A stretch of 64,000 nt of DNA from Megamerina dolium (Eukaryota; Arthropoda; Insecta; Diptera; Megamerinidae): positions 103,703,917 to 103,767,916 of the forward strand of contig OY978525.1 in NCBI GenBank assembly GCA_963854835.1, written 5' to 3'. How positions within the stretch are numbered: position 1 is the first letter of the stretch; each line of letters opens with the position of its first letter. The notes under the pieces were generated by a model. It was not told the origin of the DNA. It saw nothing but the letters and a program-made list of their open reading frames with translations, and did not search any database. Shown here one piece after another: positions 48,653 through 61,374 of the stretch. The translations under genes and the position numbers were made by a program.

Positions 48653-49060
48653 AACAGATATTTTTGACTTATATTATACCATATTACACATTTTGAAGAT
48701 CTCATTATATTATAGCTACTTAGATAAATTCAGCTTCAAAAGAATATTGCATTTTTAAAATCATAGTGTAAGCTCTTATAGAAAATCAGTTAAAACAATA
48801 AATACATATCTGTCTAATTAATGCCTTCATAAATTTATTATCACGCTATACAATTTCCTAAATAAATATAAATAACATTTGTTGTCAGTCATCATAAAAC
48901 ATAATATATCTATCAATGAAAACATCGATTGAAAAAGTGAAATATTTACAATATTAAATAACTAAATCGCCATCGTTGATCGCAGAAATATTGTATGCGA
49001 TAAGATTAGCGAATATGATTATATGAAATTTCTATTAAGAAAGAAAAAAGAATTTATGCA
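48653..49060. other. AT-rich upstream region of the phosphatase gene
   Basis: About 400 bp without gene or recognised repeat, immediately 5' of the candidate core promoter. Regulatory sites may lie here, but none can be specified by eye. Confidence 0.45.
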
Positions 49061-49099
49061 TTTAAAAAATTAAAACATTTTAGTTTAATAAGCTCAGTT
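49061..49099 (+). promoter_or_regulatory. Candidate core promoter of the alkaline phosphatase gene
   Basis: TCAGTT (49094-49099) fits the arthropod initiator. TTTAAA at 49061-49066 sits about 30 nt upstream in the TATA position. This would give a 5' untranslated leader of about 72 nt before the ATG at 49168. Confidence 0.35.
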
Positions 49100-49167
49100 G
49101 TCCTAAAAAGATCTGTAAAACATAACGAACAAAAACACAAACACTTCGCACTGAACGGTTTCAGAAA

Positions 49168-51374
49168 ATGTTTAAGCATTTTATCCGTCTAACGATTTTT
49201 GCATATGCAGTAATTTCATTTGCTGCTGCTGATCGAGGTGAACTTCAGGCTTTTTTTTTATAATCGATTCCGAATAGCTGAACTATTGTTTCAAGGAATT
49301 TGAAGAAGTGTTTTCATTGTTAAATTGTTGTGTTTCTAGAAAACATTTTGTCTAATGCTAGACTGTCGTAGTCTGAAAATATTTGTTGCTCCAAGAGTAT
49401 TATTAGCAGAGGTTTGCATTTCTATTCAGTGTTAGATTTTATTACTTGTAGCTGCCGTAGCTCAGTTGGTTAGTAGGGTAATCTTCTGTTTGATGCGCCA
49501 GTTACTTCAGGCAAGTGCTGGCTGGTGGAAGATGTCTTTCAGCACTTGATTCCTTCAACTTCCATCACTGGGTCTCGAACAATTATCTCTTCTACTTTAT
49601 TTTTTGTTTTTCAATCATTTTTGCTAATTTTACGCATTTACACTTCGAGATAAGAATTAAGTAAATATATGTAAGCAGCAATTTCTTATCATAATACAGT
49701 ATAAAGTTGTAAATTTCTCTCAAATTTTCGTGGGTTCAGATATCAAATCTTGCGCACACAACACATCTAATCTTGTAATAATTTCTAACAAATTAAAAAT
49801 ATTTTTATTCACAGCTCATCCCAGATCATTCACACGAAATGCTCATCAGTTAAAAAATGAAGCCGAACGCAGCTCGGATTATTGGCACGAAAATGCCCAA
49901 ACTACCCTTGCCAACAAATTGGAACAGTTACAAAAGCTGAAGACAAATCATGCTAAGAATATTATACTCTTCCTTGGTGATGGTATGTCTGTGCATACGA
50001 TGACAGCAGCTCGTGATCTAATGGGTGATAGTTCAAAACAAGTGTCATTTGAGAAATTTCCCTTTGTTGGTCTCTCAAAAACGTACAGTGTTGATCGTAA
50101 AGTTCCCGATTCTGCATGTACGGCCACAGCATATTTGGGTGGTGTGAAGGGAAATTATGGCACCATCGGTGTTAATGGCAATGTACCACGTTCGGACTGC
50201 AAAGCAGCACTAAATTCTGCCAATTTTGTGGAGAGTATTGCAAAATGGGCACAAGATGCTGGCAAAAGTACCGGTTTGGTGACAACAGCTCGTGTAACGC
50301 ATGCTTCACCAGCAGGCGTATATGCGCATACAGCTAATCGTGATTGGGAAAATGATGCTGAAATTGTGAAGAAGGGTTGCAGCCCCATTGAGAATGTAGA
50401 TATTGCACGACAATTGATCGAATGGCCGGTTGGAAGAAACCTTAAAGTGATCATGGGAGGTGGACGACGTAATTTCAGAAATTCTACTGTCAACGATGAA
50501 GAAGGTCTGCCCGGTAGACGTTCAGATGGTCGTAATTTAATTAAGGAATGGTTGAACGAAAAACGCAGACAAAATGTGAATGCCCAATATGTATGGAGTC
50601 GAAAAGGTTTGAGCTTGGTCGATTTAAACACAACCGAGTATTTGTTGGGACTCTTCAGTAGTTCTCATTGTCCTTACCATGGTGATTTGAAGCGTGGTCA
50701 CTTAGAATTGGCAAATCCCTCGCTCACCACTATGACCGAGGCGGCTATTAAAGTGTTGCAAAAGAGCAACAAAGGTTATTTTCTATTTGTAGAGGGTGCA
50801 CGCATCGATATGGCTCATCATGATACAAGAGCACGTAAATCTTTGGAAGATACTGTCGAATTCTCGGAAGCTATACAGAAAGCACGTGATCTAACATCTG
50901 AAGATGACACGCTGATCGTTGTCACCTCTGATCATTCGCACACAATGACAATTAATGGTTATCCAGTATGTAAATACGTAGTTATTGAGAAATAGAAAAG
51001 GTCACATTGAAAACATTATTTCTCTGTTTTTGTCTCAATTTCAGTATCGTGATCAGGATATTACTGGTCTTGGTGATGCTGTTGCTGACGATGGCTTGCC
51101 CTACACTGTACTCTCCTATGCGAATGGGCCAGGTTTCTATAATACATACGCCAAAGGACAAGGTCGCACAGAGATCACTGCGCAGCATACCAATCACGCC
51201 AGATTTGAGTATATGGCCTCTGTACCATTAGACTCTGAAACACATGGTGGTGACGATGTTGGTGTTTTTGCTTCTGGACCATATGCACAATACTTTAGTG
51301 GCAATTATGAGCAAAGTAACATTCCAGCCATGATGGCAAAAGCAGCAAATATTGGACCATTTGCTAATATTTAA
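49168..51374 (+). CDS. Alkaline phosphatase, three exons, secreted
   Basis: The enzyme hydrolyses phosphate monoesters at alkaline pH with two zinc ions and one magnesium ion. Exons by GT-AG splicing and phase: 49168..49237, 49815..50965, 51045..51374, giving 516 residues. Exon 1 encodes MFKHFIRLTIFAYAVISFAAADR, a signal peptide; the split codon joins to AHPRSFTRN. Family residues are visible: LFLGDGMS (Asp79), PDSACTATAY (nucleophile Ser123), THASPAG, VEGARIDMAHHD (Glu350, Asp355, His359), TSDHSH (Asp396, His397) and ETHGGDDV (His474). Exon 2 ends at GYP, and intron 2 is only 79 bp. The protein stops at IGPFANI with no hydrophobic C-terminal tail, so the GPI anchor usual in membrane-bound members is not evident; a soluble form or an unseen alternative 3' exon is possible. 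The reading frame is uninterrupted. It is the only intact host gene in the window. Which paralogue it is cannot be told. Confidence 0.95.
49452..49520 (+). repeat. tRNA-like head of a SINE-like sequence in intron 1
   Basis: GCTGCCGTAGCTCAGTTGGTTAGTAGGG carries an A-box-like block similar to the SINE family heads. The sequence after it (GCGCCAGTTACTTCAGG and onward) does not match the SINE body and lacks a clear B box. It is either a truncated or different SINE, or a tRNA pseudogene. Confidence 0.4.
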
Positions 51375-51413
51375 TGAAAAAATGTTAAGTATTTTATTGA
51401 GTAAATTTGCATA

Positions 51414-51419
51414 AATAAA
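51414..51419 (+). terminator. Polyadenylation signal of the phosphatase gene
   Basis: AATAAA lies 40 nt after the stop codon, a normal distance for a short fly 3' untranslated region. Confidence 0.6.
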
Positions 51420-52690
51420 TTCATTATATACAAGATATTCATGGACACAACCATTCTTCGTCATACAACATAGATACATTTTGGAAAATTTTGTTGTAAA
51501 TCGTATAAACATCAATTATTTTGTTATGGAAAAATGCCACATAAAGAATGGCCATAGAGCGACGTATAGATGCATGTACATATTCAAGTACTATTTGCAT
51601 ACTTTGTAGCGTGGGTCATTTTCAATTTATCACCTGCTGCATAAATTCACTAATGAAATTGTCAACATAATATAATTAAATGTCACTTGAGCACAATACG
51701 GGCATATGAAAACAATATGATTATATGGTATATTATACATACATCTGAGTGTGACTGAAACACCATTAACATCAATGTCAACTGGCAACAATATTATCAT
51801 TTAAGGATGAATGAATACACCACCATTATGTGAGTTCTTGTGCAACTAACTGTTTTCATCATCATTACATTTACATGTGCTGGTATGAAGATCCCCATAT
51901 TGATTGATCAAATTTACATACACAGGCATATGTAAGGTACATCACCTAAACAACAGCATTATGGCAAATAGAAATAAATATGGGAGTAAATCCCTTAAAT
52001 TAAATTAATATGTATTAAATAGCTTCTTAAAATTCTATTATAAAAATATTATTACAATCTAACTCATTTTACCAATGCTCAACAAATGGTAAAGAAAAAG
52101 TCTTCTTTTGAAAGTTTTGAAAGTGGATTCTAACAGAAGCATTCTTTGGGTCATCCACGGTATAGGCCTCAGCATAACTTGCATAACTTGGGAAGTGATT
52201 AGAATCCCAAACAGCTATCAACTGGCATAAGTCTAAAGATGAAACTCAAATTAAAGGTGTCGTCAAGAATTATCCAGCAAAAGATCTGGGAAAAATTCTT
52301 GAATCTGAATTAAAAGCCTTCAAATTGTGATTGGTTGCCTGAAGAAACACTGCGACGCAAGACGTCACTTTTGGATCCACGAGTGAAACAACCAAACACT
52401 GTTCTACTCGTACAAACACAAAATTAATCTTAACTTATTGGAGGTCTCGGATTGAATTAAAACTCAAGCGATTGGCCAAAAAAAAACTATTCATCTATTC
52501 AAAAACGTTTCAAATATGCACCCCTTAATTGATAGCTTACTTTGAGAGCATCTAGGCATTTTTTTTTTTGGACAACACTTACACACACGCTCTTTTACTT
52601 TGGCATTTGAAGTCCAGTATGAAAATATTATACATCTATTGTTTATTGTCATCGATGTTCAAACGTCCCATCCGCCTAATATAAAAAATA
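51420..52690. other. AT-rich intergenic stretch
   Basis: No gene or element is recognised. Segment 52110-52450 is slightly higher in GC, but no frame is identifiable. Confidence 0.5.
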
Positions 52691-52699
52691 TAAAAAATA

Positions 52700-53566
52700 A
52701 ATCTTCGAGTCTGACCGTCATGTGAGCACTGTTTCTATTGCCCAGGAGCTAAACATTGCACAAAAAACCATTCGGAACAATTAAAATAAGGCTGGATACA
52801 AAAAGAACATCGATGTATGGGTGCCACACGAGTTAACATAAAAAAAAACCTCTTGGACCGAATTTCCATCTGCGAATCGCTGCTAAATCGCAACAAAATC
52901 GATCCATTTCTGAAGCGGATGGTTAGTAGTGATAAAAAGTGGGTCACATACGACAACGTCAAGCGAAAACGGTTGTGGTCGAGTAGCGGTGAGCCGGTGC
53001 AAACGGTGGCCAAGCGAGGATTGACGGTCAGGAAGGTTTTGCTAGGTGTTTGGTGGGATTGGCAGGGAAGCATCTACTATGAGCTGCTCCCCTACGGCCA
53101 AACTCTTAATTCGGAACTGTACTGTCAGCATTTGAACCGTCTGAAGGAAGCATTCGCCCAGAAGCGGCCAGCTTTGGTCAATAGGAGAGGAATTGTGTTC
53201 CATCACGACAACGCCAGGCCACACACATCGATAGTGACTCGCCAGAAGCTCCGGGAGCTTGGTTTGGAGGTTCTTATGCATCCACCTTATAGTTCGGACC
53301 TGGCACCAAGTGATTAATACCTGTTCCTGTATATGGCGAATGATTTTGCTGGTAAAAAATTCGTATCAAAAGAAGTATGTGAAAATCGACTGTGCCAGTT
53401 TTTTGCCAATAGGGACGAGGATTTCTATGAGAGTGGCAATATGAAATTACCTTCAGAATGGCAACAAGTTATCGAACAAAATGGTGCATATTTGACCTAA
53501 ATCGGATCATTCTATGTTAAATAAAACCTTCAATTTAATGCAAAAATAATGGATTTTTTTTACTAG
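52700..53566 (+). mobile_element. 5'-truncated mariner (cecropia/HsMar1-like)
   Basis: The remnant begins in the second HTH (SIAQELNIAQKTIRNN) and continues through VWVPHELT, LLDRISICESLLNRNKIDPFLKRMVSSDKKWVTYDNVKRKRLW, VRKVLLGVWWDWQGSIYYELLPYGQTLNSELY, RRGIVFHHDNARPHTSIVTRQKLRELG, HPPYSSDLAPSD and YLFLYMANDF up to FYESGNMKLPSEWQQVIEQNGAYLT. The catalytic aspartates are present in HHDNA and APSD, but the first block is SSDKKW where GDEKW is usual. Stops follow HELT and APSD. The 3' end TTTACTAGACCT matches the terminal repeat of copy 39868..40662; the 5' end is missing. Confidence 0.88.
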
Positions 53567-54640
<1,074 letters not shown>

Positions 54641-54751
54641 ATATAAAAATATCGGTTACTCTTCACAAATATGTGCTTCTGTGTATGAGATTCCCTAAAC
54701 CCATTTCGCCTCATACACGATAATAAAAATTTATAAATACTTACTGACTCC

Positions 54752-54890
54752 AAAGAGCCCTTTGGTCGAGCTTCTCTTCTAGTACTGTTGTGTGTGTTAA
54801 GTTTTAGACAGTAATAGAAGTAAATTCTTATATTAACCGCTACCTATCGGCGGAACCCTTGTGACACGATATTTTTAGAGCTTTTAGAGC
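54752..54890 (-). mobile_element. tRNA-derived SINE, copy J, 3' half (split by insertion)
   Basis: Starts with CCAAAGAGCCCTTTGGTCGA and runs through the CTTCTCTTCTAGTACTG and CGGCGGAACCCTTGTGACA blocks to TTTTAGAGC, where copy K interrupts it. It continues at 55253. Several substitutions make it older than copy K. Confidence 0.85.
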
Positions 54891-55252
54891 GGTGCCGTGG
54901 CTCAGTGGTTAGTGTGTTGGCCTTCTGATCTGTAGGTCGTGGTTCAATCCCCGGCTCATGCATAATAAATTTAATATAGAAAAGATTTTTCTTTCGAACG
55001 GTACCCACCTGTCGGCAAGCAATTGGCAATTCTTCCGACAGTAACAACTTGCCATGAAAAGCTTCTAAAAGAACTCTGTGACAAAGCTTAGAAAAAGTGA
55101 TGTCGCAAGGGTTCTGCCGTTCGGAACCGGCTAAAATAAGTAGGTCCCTTCTAATACTGTCTAAAATTTAACACGCACAACAGTAATTGAAGAGAAGCTC
55201 GGCCAATGAGCCCTTCGGGGCTTTAAGTGCCACATATTTATTTTTTTTTTTT
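54891..55252 (+). mobile_element. tRNA-derived SINE, copy K (inserted in copy J)
   Basis: Full-length plus copy with head GGTGCCGTGGCTCAGTGG, B box GTGGTTCAATCCCC, intact internal hairpin, 3' hairpin AGCCC-TTCG-GGGCT (55209-55222), and tail CACATATTTA plus a T run. It lies inside copy J in the opposite orientation. A short AGAGC on both sides is the likely target duplication. Few differences from the consensus; a young copy. Confidence 0.93.
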
Positions 55253-55385
55253 GGCAGAGAGCTCTTCTATAAGCTTTTCAATGGCAAATTATTACTTTCG
55301 GAAGAATTGCCAATTTCTTGCCAGACTGGGGTTGTACTCACTACCTACAGTTCAAAGGTCAATTGAGTTACTGAAACCACTGAAA
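55253..55385 (-). mobile_element. tRNA-derived SINE, copy J, 5' half (resumed)
   Basis: GCAGAGAGCTCTTCTATAAGC, then TTTCAATGGCAAATTATTAC and CGGAAGAATTGCCAATTTCTTGCC continue the body of copy J in minus orientation after the copy K insertion. The tRNA-like head is decayed (CTACCTACAGTTCAAAGG, GTTACTGAAACCACTGA). Confidence 0.82.
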
Positions 55386-58300
55386 AAACTAGGACGATTA
55401 AAATTTTTCGGACTTAATACTTAGTGTCAAATATTTTTATATTAATATTTCATATGAAGAAAATTTAACCTAAGCTGAAATTGTGTAGTGCAACAATTTG
55501 ACATGGCAACTGAAATGTGAATGAATAATAAAGGCTATTAAGTAGTGCACATTAAAGCAGCAACAGCAGCAGCCGCGATAACAACAAGAGCGAGTAGTTT
55601 GCAATGCAATACACACAACTAGGTTACGAAGTACATTCACAAGGATGTTTTTCTTTTATTGCCTCTTTGCTTTTTATCCTTGTGCAAATGTACGAGTATA
55701 TATGCAAGGAAATGTGTGCATAAAGGCGACAAATAGAGGAGGCCGGAATGGCAAAGAGCTAACAACAATAATAACGACAACAACAATGTTCATATACATG
55801 GCAAACCTATATAACTATCGTACTACATACTACTACCACTATATATGGTGCACTAGCGCTACCCACAATTCAGTACAGTTCAGTTTAGTTTACATGGCAA
55901 CAGCGAAAGTAGGACAAGCAGTTCATATGCGAACGATAATGTTGAATATCCTTTACAGGGCATTTGCAGGGTGTAAATGAATACAATGGCAGTGACAGTA
56001 AGCTAACTCATAATATTCAGCATACATTTCACATGCATCAGTACATACGGTATGTATAGTTTAGTATAGTAGAATAAATATTTAAAATATTCAAAAGAAT
56101 GTATCAGAATATGATATTGTATATTCGCCAAGATGGTCCTTCCAGAGTCATTCTAATTGAATTCTACAAACTAAATTTGTACGTTTGTATGCACTTACTT
56201 ATACGTACGTGAACACTTAACTCATTCATTCGTGCCATTATTAAATTCACGTCCTTTGAACAACTATATTCAAGCATATTCTGTCATTTACATATACTTT
56301 AGTATATGTACAGGGTTATTCACTTGAAATGGAACGTGACAAGGAACTTCTTTTGCAATTGAGCTAAAATGAATCGTCCTGTGTGGCCTCTGGCGCAGTC
56401 TCATTGGCACAATATATGTATTATCCAGATCATATCGTCAATCTATGAACAAAGAAAGTTGAAAGAAATCATGCGGTCAAAATCCTGAGGAGTTTTGATT
56501 GCTTCGATTTTTTGCAAATAAACACATGATCATCTCTTACATCTGGCTGGTTAGTCAATCAGAGCGGCGCGAAATATAATCACAGAAGAATCACAATTTT
56601 CGTTGTAAGATTTCAATCTTTCATGCGATTAAATGCTTGCACTATTGAAACTACCAAATGGATAACCTTATATATACGTATGCATATTAATGTTCAGCGC
56701 AAATGTTCGCTGTTTGTAAGAATGTAAAATGCATAACCATTGTGCACAGGAAAGTCGGTCAACTTACAAAATGGCATATGTATATGTGCTTAACCTAAAC
56801 ATTTCTTCTTCTGTCATCGTCATCGTCGTTGTTATTATCGTCAGCATCATCAACATCATCGTGTTGTCGTAGCGTTAATGTGCCCATAGATTAGGTTAAC
56901 TTTGTAATTTTCGTAAATTGGATTACATTAAAATGCAATTTTTGAAAATTGTATAAGATGTGAATGCATGAGTACACTTATACGATGCATATTTATTGTA
57001 TGATAGTTACCATGCAGTGAGTGTAGTTAGGAACGAATTAGCGATTTCACTACCCTTTGGTAAACTTAGCTTCACGAAAAAGAGAGAGAAAAAAAAAGGA
57101 AAAAGTCGGTTCGGAGAAACAAACTCAAAATATGTGGGTCTTTAGTTTCAGGTTATTTGTATTCTGTGTTATTACTACAATATGTTTCCTTTCAGTGTGA
57201 TGTACTAAGGTACATGAGAGAGAAGGGCACATTTGTCCCTACGACAACTGTTGCTAGTGTGATATTGTCCTTAAGCGACATTCTAGCCATGCTTTTGCAA
57301 AGACTGTTGTTCATGGCATACATGTGAATCATTGAATTGACGCGGTTGTGCATTACTAGGGGACAGTAAAATAGCTAGTGAGTTAAGTATAGCGAAATAG
57401 CTACTGTTTAATGGCAATTGGCTATCGGCCAAACTGACGGATGCTGTTGTTGCTGTTGAAACTATTGTGTGTAGGTATATACATATATTTATTTTGTAAA
57501 TAAGTATATATTTTGTATATTTGTTCGTGGCATATCATTAAGAAGAGTTAACTAGTAATTTTCAATGCTACAGGAAATGAAGAAATTCATTAAAATATAC
57601 TCTTGTATGTTTCGAAATATACATATATATAGCAAAATGCCTTAAAATATGTTTTATACAATTTATTTTGAATAAAACTTCAAGAAATATTTTTTCATTA
57701 AATTTAAAGAGTTTAGTATTTGATTCTTATACCTTATGTTTGTGTCGGCGCTGGGACCCCCAAAAACAAGACTTAAGATAGGGTGACTTGCTAAACACGT
57801 GCTGCTTTGCAGTAATACATTACAACTTGTTCCTAAAGGCAACACTTAAAATTTTGGCAATGTATTCTGTTCCCAAATGTATCATTGTTGTTATTGATGC
57901 GCAGAGAAAAGCAAACTTTAGATGCAAGCATACACAACAAGCAAATTGGCGACTTAAGAAGAGAATAAAGCGTTTTTCTATTATAATTAAATATTACTTA
58001 CATACATTATTTTTTTATTGCAATAAAAAAATGGACACATGAATATAAAATACTTTATCAATTGTTTGTAAAAACCACTGGTTTTGAGTATTCTCGATAT
58101 TTAAGTTTCTTATGACCACAAGTCAAACAAATTTTGTAATAAAACATCCTCCTCTGCCATTGTTCGTCCTTCTAATGAAGAATGCAGTGCATATTAATGT
58201 TCCTAAACGTCGTCAGGGTTACAGTATTTGCATATAAGAATTATAAAAATACCTACATAATATATCGATACGGTATTAAAATTGTATTGTAAACATATGT

Positions 58301-61015
58301 TTAGTAAGTCAGCCATATTTGATATTAACCATCGTGAACAGATATTTTATACAAAACCTTTTTTCTCAAAATACTATCCGTAACTAGAATATCTCGAAAA
58401 CGTGCACTCGATATTTTTTCTTCACATATGGAAAAAAAGATATCACTACGTACCAAACAACGTCCACGTAATGTACGACCCTTCAAGTCAAAGTCAAGTC
58501 AAATCAAAAACACATTTTGTCTGTAATATATTTTGACATCACTTCAACCTAAGTTGCCACAATAACCCAACCTAACCCATAGAATCACTCATACTACATA
58601 AATATAATCACTTGCCATATAATATACAATAGGTTGGGTTGCTCCCCATACAAAAGAAATATGTTTCAAATATCCAAACTCAGAGTTGTATGCTCTAACA
58701 TGAGTTTTTTTATACACAGAATTGAAGCCCTTAAAAATTCATGAAACCTTTGCCTTTGCAGTGTTTTACTAAAGTCATAAATGACAATTTGTACAGTAAT
58801 TTAATGGCAACTCGGCCATCAACTGTCAAGATTATGATAAAATATCGCCTTGCCCGTTCTGGCTGGGGACAAACAAAAATTTCTTAACGGTGCCCAAATA
58901 CTTTCAAGGTAAGCTTTCAATTAAAAGATGGACATAAAGTAAATTAAATCCTTATTGGTTATTTTCTTTCTTTTTGAGATTTTTAACACAGTATTGATGC
59001 ATGTTTAAAGGTATATTTGTGAAATTGCAAACACAAAATATGTAGGTAAGTACTTAAATACTAAAAAAAGTAATAAATATGATATAAAATAAATAAATAT
59101 GATATAATATATTTGTACAAGTGTACACATTGCAACAATTGAAATAAATTACATTACACCAACGAAGTAAATGCAATAAATAATGGAAAGTATATAAAAA
59201 AAATGATAATAGTGTAAACAAGTAGAAGAGCTAGCTGCATCAGCAGCAAAAGAAAAACAAAGTAAAGAAAATGGCGTTTCATGCGCCTAGAAAATTGGGT
59301 CATTTGGACACAATATAAATACATACAACGGCTGTACAATGAGTACAACATGTACCTACAAGTGTATTATGACAAACTTGTATGCATGTACATGTGTACA
59401 TACACATGCTTGTATTTAAAAAGCCAGGAGCAGCGCCAGCAACGTCATCAATTGACTGACTTGCCTGACTGCAACGAATATGACTTTTCCACTGATCTCA
59501 TTTTCTACATATTTTTATTATTTTCTTATATTTACCCGTATGCAATATAACATACATATTAGTACATATGTACATACATTGTCGCTTCATTTTGATTTTT
59601 CATCATAGCCATCGTCAATATCCATTCATATTGTATGTCGTCATAATTTTCCCGTTTTTCCTCCAGTTTCATTTCGTATTTTTTGTTTTTATTGTTTTTT
59701 CTATTCAATTATTTCGCTGACAGTTTTCTAATAATTTTTCAAAAAACCTCGTTTGTTGTCTAAATTACATATACCTACATAATTGCATGTATACACAAAT
59801 AGATGCTTCTATACTTGCTGGTACAGGTTTGGTTGCTTTTTATGGGCGCGCTTTTTTAATCATGTTCATATGTACTATGCATGTACTAAATATGTACATA
59901 TGTATGTTTAATATATGTATGTATGAATGTTGAATGTATACAAAGTTTCCCCCGAAAGCGCGGCTGACATATGTATGTTTGTATGCATACATATGCAGTG
60001 ATCAAAAAAAATGTTCATACAAAAATTTAGCTTTAAAAATTTTTTTTCTAATGCTAATGCTGTTGGTGTTTTATTAGAATTTATTTTTCTTATAATTAAT
60101 GTTTTTGATTAATCATTAAAATTTATTTATTCTGATGCCAATGCTAAAACAATTAATTAGCTTAATTACCCATGTATGTTAAAAATTATGTTATTTGGAT
60201 CATCTACTGTTATTAAACTAAGTATATGCATATGTAGGTATAAAGTATAAAAAAAATATGAATTTGAAAAGAATAACAAGAACTCAAACAGCAGATTTTC
60301 GAATGCCTGTCTTTTCTTATAATCTACCTACCGCGCTTTACGAAAATTTATCACTTGATACAACATGTTAGAAACAAGTTGCAAAAAGTTTCGACCATGA
60401 ATAATTTCAATGTCTTTTGCGTAGTGTAATGGTCCGACCAATGGAATTTTGTCGTAAAAATTTCAACCAAATTGTATGGATGGGGTATGATTTTATATGG
60501 AATATTATTACTATGTATACAAAATTACCAAAATAAAAATGTCCAAAAGGTTATCCATTTGCGTGAAAAACTTCTTCAAATTATTTTCTCTAAAACTCTA
60601 AAATCGCGCAAAGAGCAACTTCACGAAGAAATTTTACTTCAAAAAAGACGTTGAACTAGAAAGTTGATCAAATCATCTAGTTTTGATAAAAACTTCCATT
60701 TTGAAATGCGATTCCAAAAAAAAAAAAAGTCATTAAAAAACGATTAAACTTGTTTTGATAAAATATGCATTCTCTTTCTAACAGTATTATTTGTAAATTA
60801 GCACCTAAATGCGTTGAAAATTACTTGTTAAAAAAATATTTATTGCAAAATAAGCAGACATCTTTCACTTTGGTAAATTTCAATTATTTCACAAATTTTT
60901 AGATTTACGAAAATTTATTTATTGTGTAAAAAAACCATAAATGTTATACCAAGTTTGAAGAAACTTGAGCAAGTTTTTCTATTTGAAAATAAAAATAAAA
61001 CAAGTCTCAATTATT
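55386..61015. other. Long AT-rich intergenic stretch
   Basis: 5.6 kb without a supportable gene or mobile element. It contains CAGCAGCAACAACA-type runs near 55556-55590, GTCATCGTCATCGTCGTTG near 56813-56830, an ACAGGGTTATTCACTTGAAA block near 56310 that could be a transposon end without partner, A runs near 57080-57100 and TACATATGTATG runs near 59880-59940. Frames up to 111 codons (55645) show no motif. Confidence 0.45.
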
Positions 61016-61324
61016 CTTATTTCGTCTTAAGCGATTATTCCTTTTTATCGCAAATATATGTATTAAGCTTCTTTTCCATTACTGTTGTGCTTGTTACACT
61101 GCGTCCACACGTGCAAGTAACTTGCTGCAAGTAGAGTATACGTATTCTCTCCGAAAAGTTTCGAAAATTTGCGAAAAGGCCTGCAAGTAGCAAATGTGTG
61201 AGTGTATTAGTGGAAAAGTTTGAATGTATTGAGTTTTTCGAACTTGCACTTGCACGTGTGGACACTGGGTTAAATTTTGAAAAGTATTAGAAGGGACCTA
61301 CTTATTTTACCCGGTTCCCAACGG
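61016..61324 (-). repeat. Upstream unit of a tandem duplication of a SINE 3' part
   Basis: CTTATTTCGTCTTAAGCGA and the following ~80 bp recur at 61325-61407 with a few substitutions. The unit contains the truncated 3' part of a SINE (GCTTCTTTTCCATTACTG to the CCCGGTTCCCAACGG block). Without the inserted 173-bp MITE it is 136 bp long. The duplication predates the MITE insertion because only this unit carries the MITE. Confidence 0.88.
61097..61269. mobile_element. 173-bp MITE with TTA target duplication and an empty-site twin
   Basis: The left end CACTGCGTCCACACGTGCAA and the reverse complement of the right end, CCCAGTGTCCACACGTGCAA, form a terminal inverted repeat of about 22 bp. TTA flanks both sides (61094-61096 and 61270-61272). 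The tandem duplicate at 61400-61415 reads GTGTTAAATTTTGG without the element, an exact empty site. A TTA duplication is typical of PIF/Harbinger. No coding capacity. Confidence 0.88.
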
Positions 61325-61374
61325 CTTATTTCGTCTTAAGCGACTATTCCTTTTTATCGCAGATATATGTATTA

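Noticed and set aside
50155..50631. 158-codon minus-strand ORF
   Set aside because: Antisense shadow of alkaline phosphatase exon 2.
56310..56680. Possible transposon beginning ACAGGGTTATTCACTTGAAA
   Set aside because: No inverted partner and no readable transposase in either strand.
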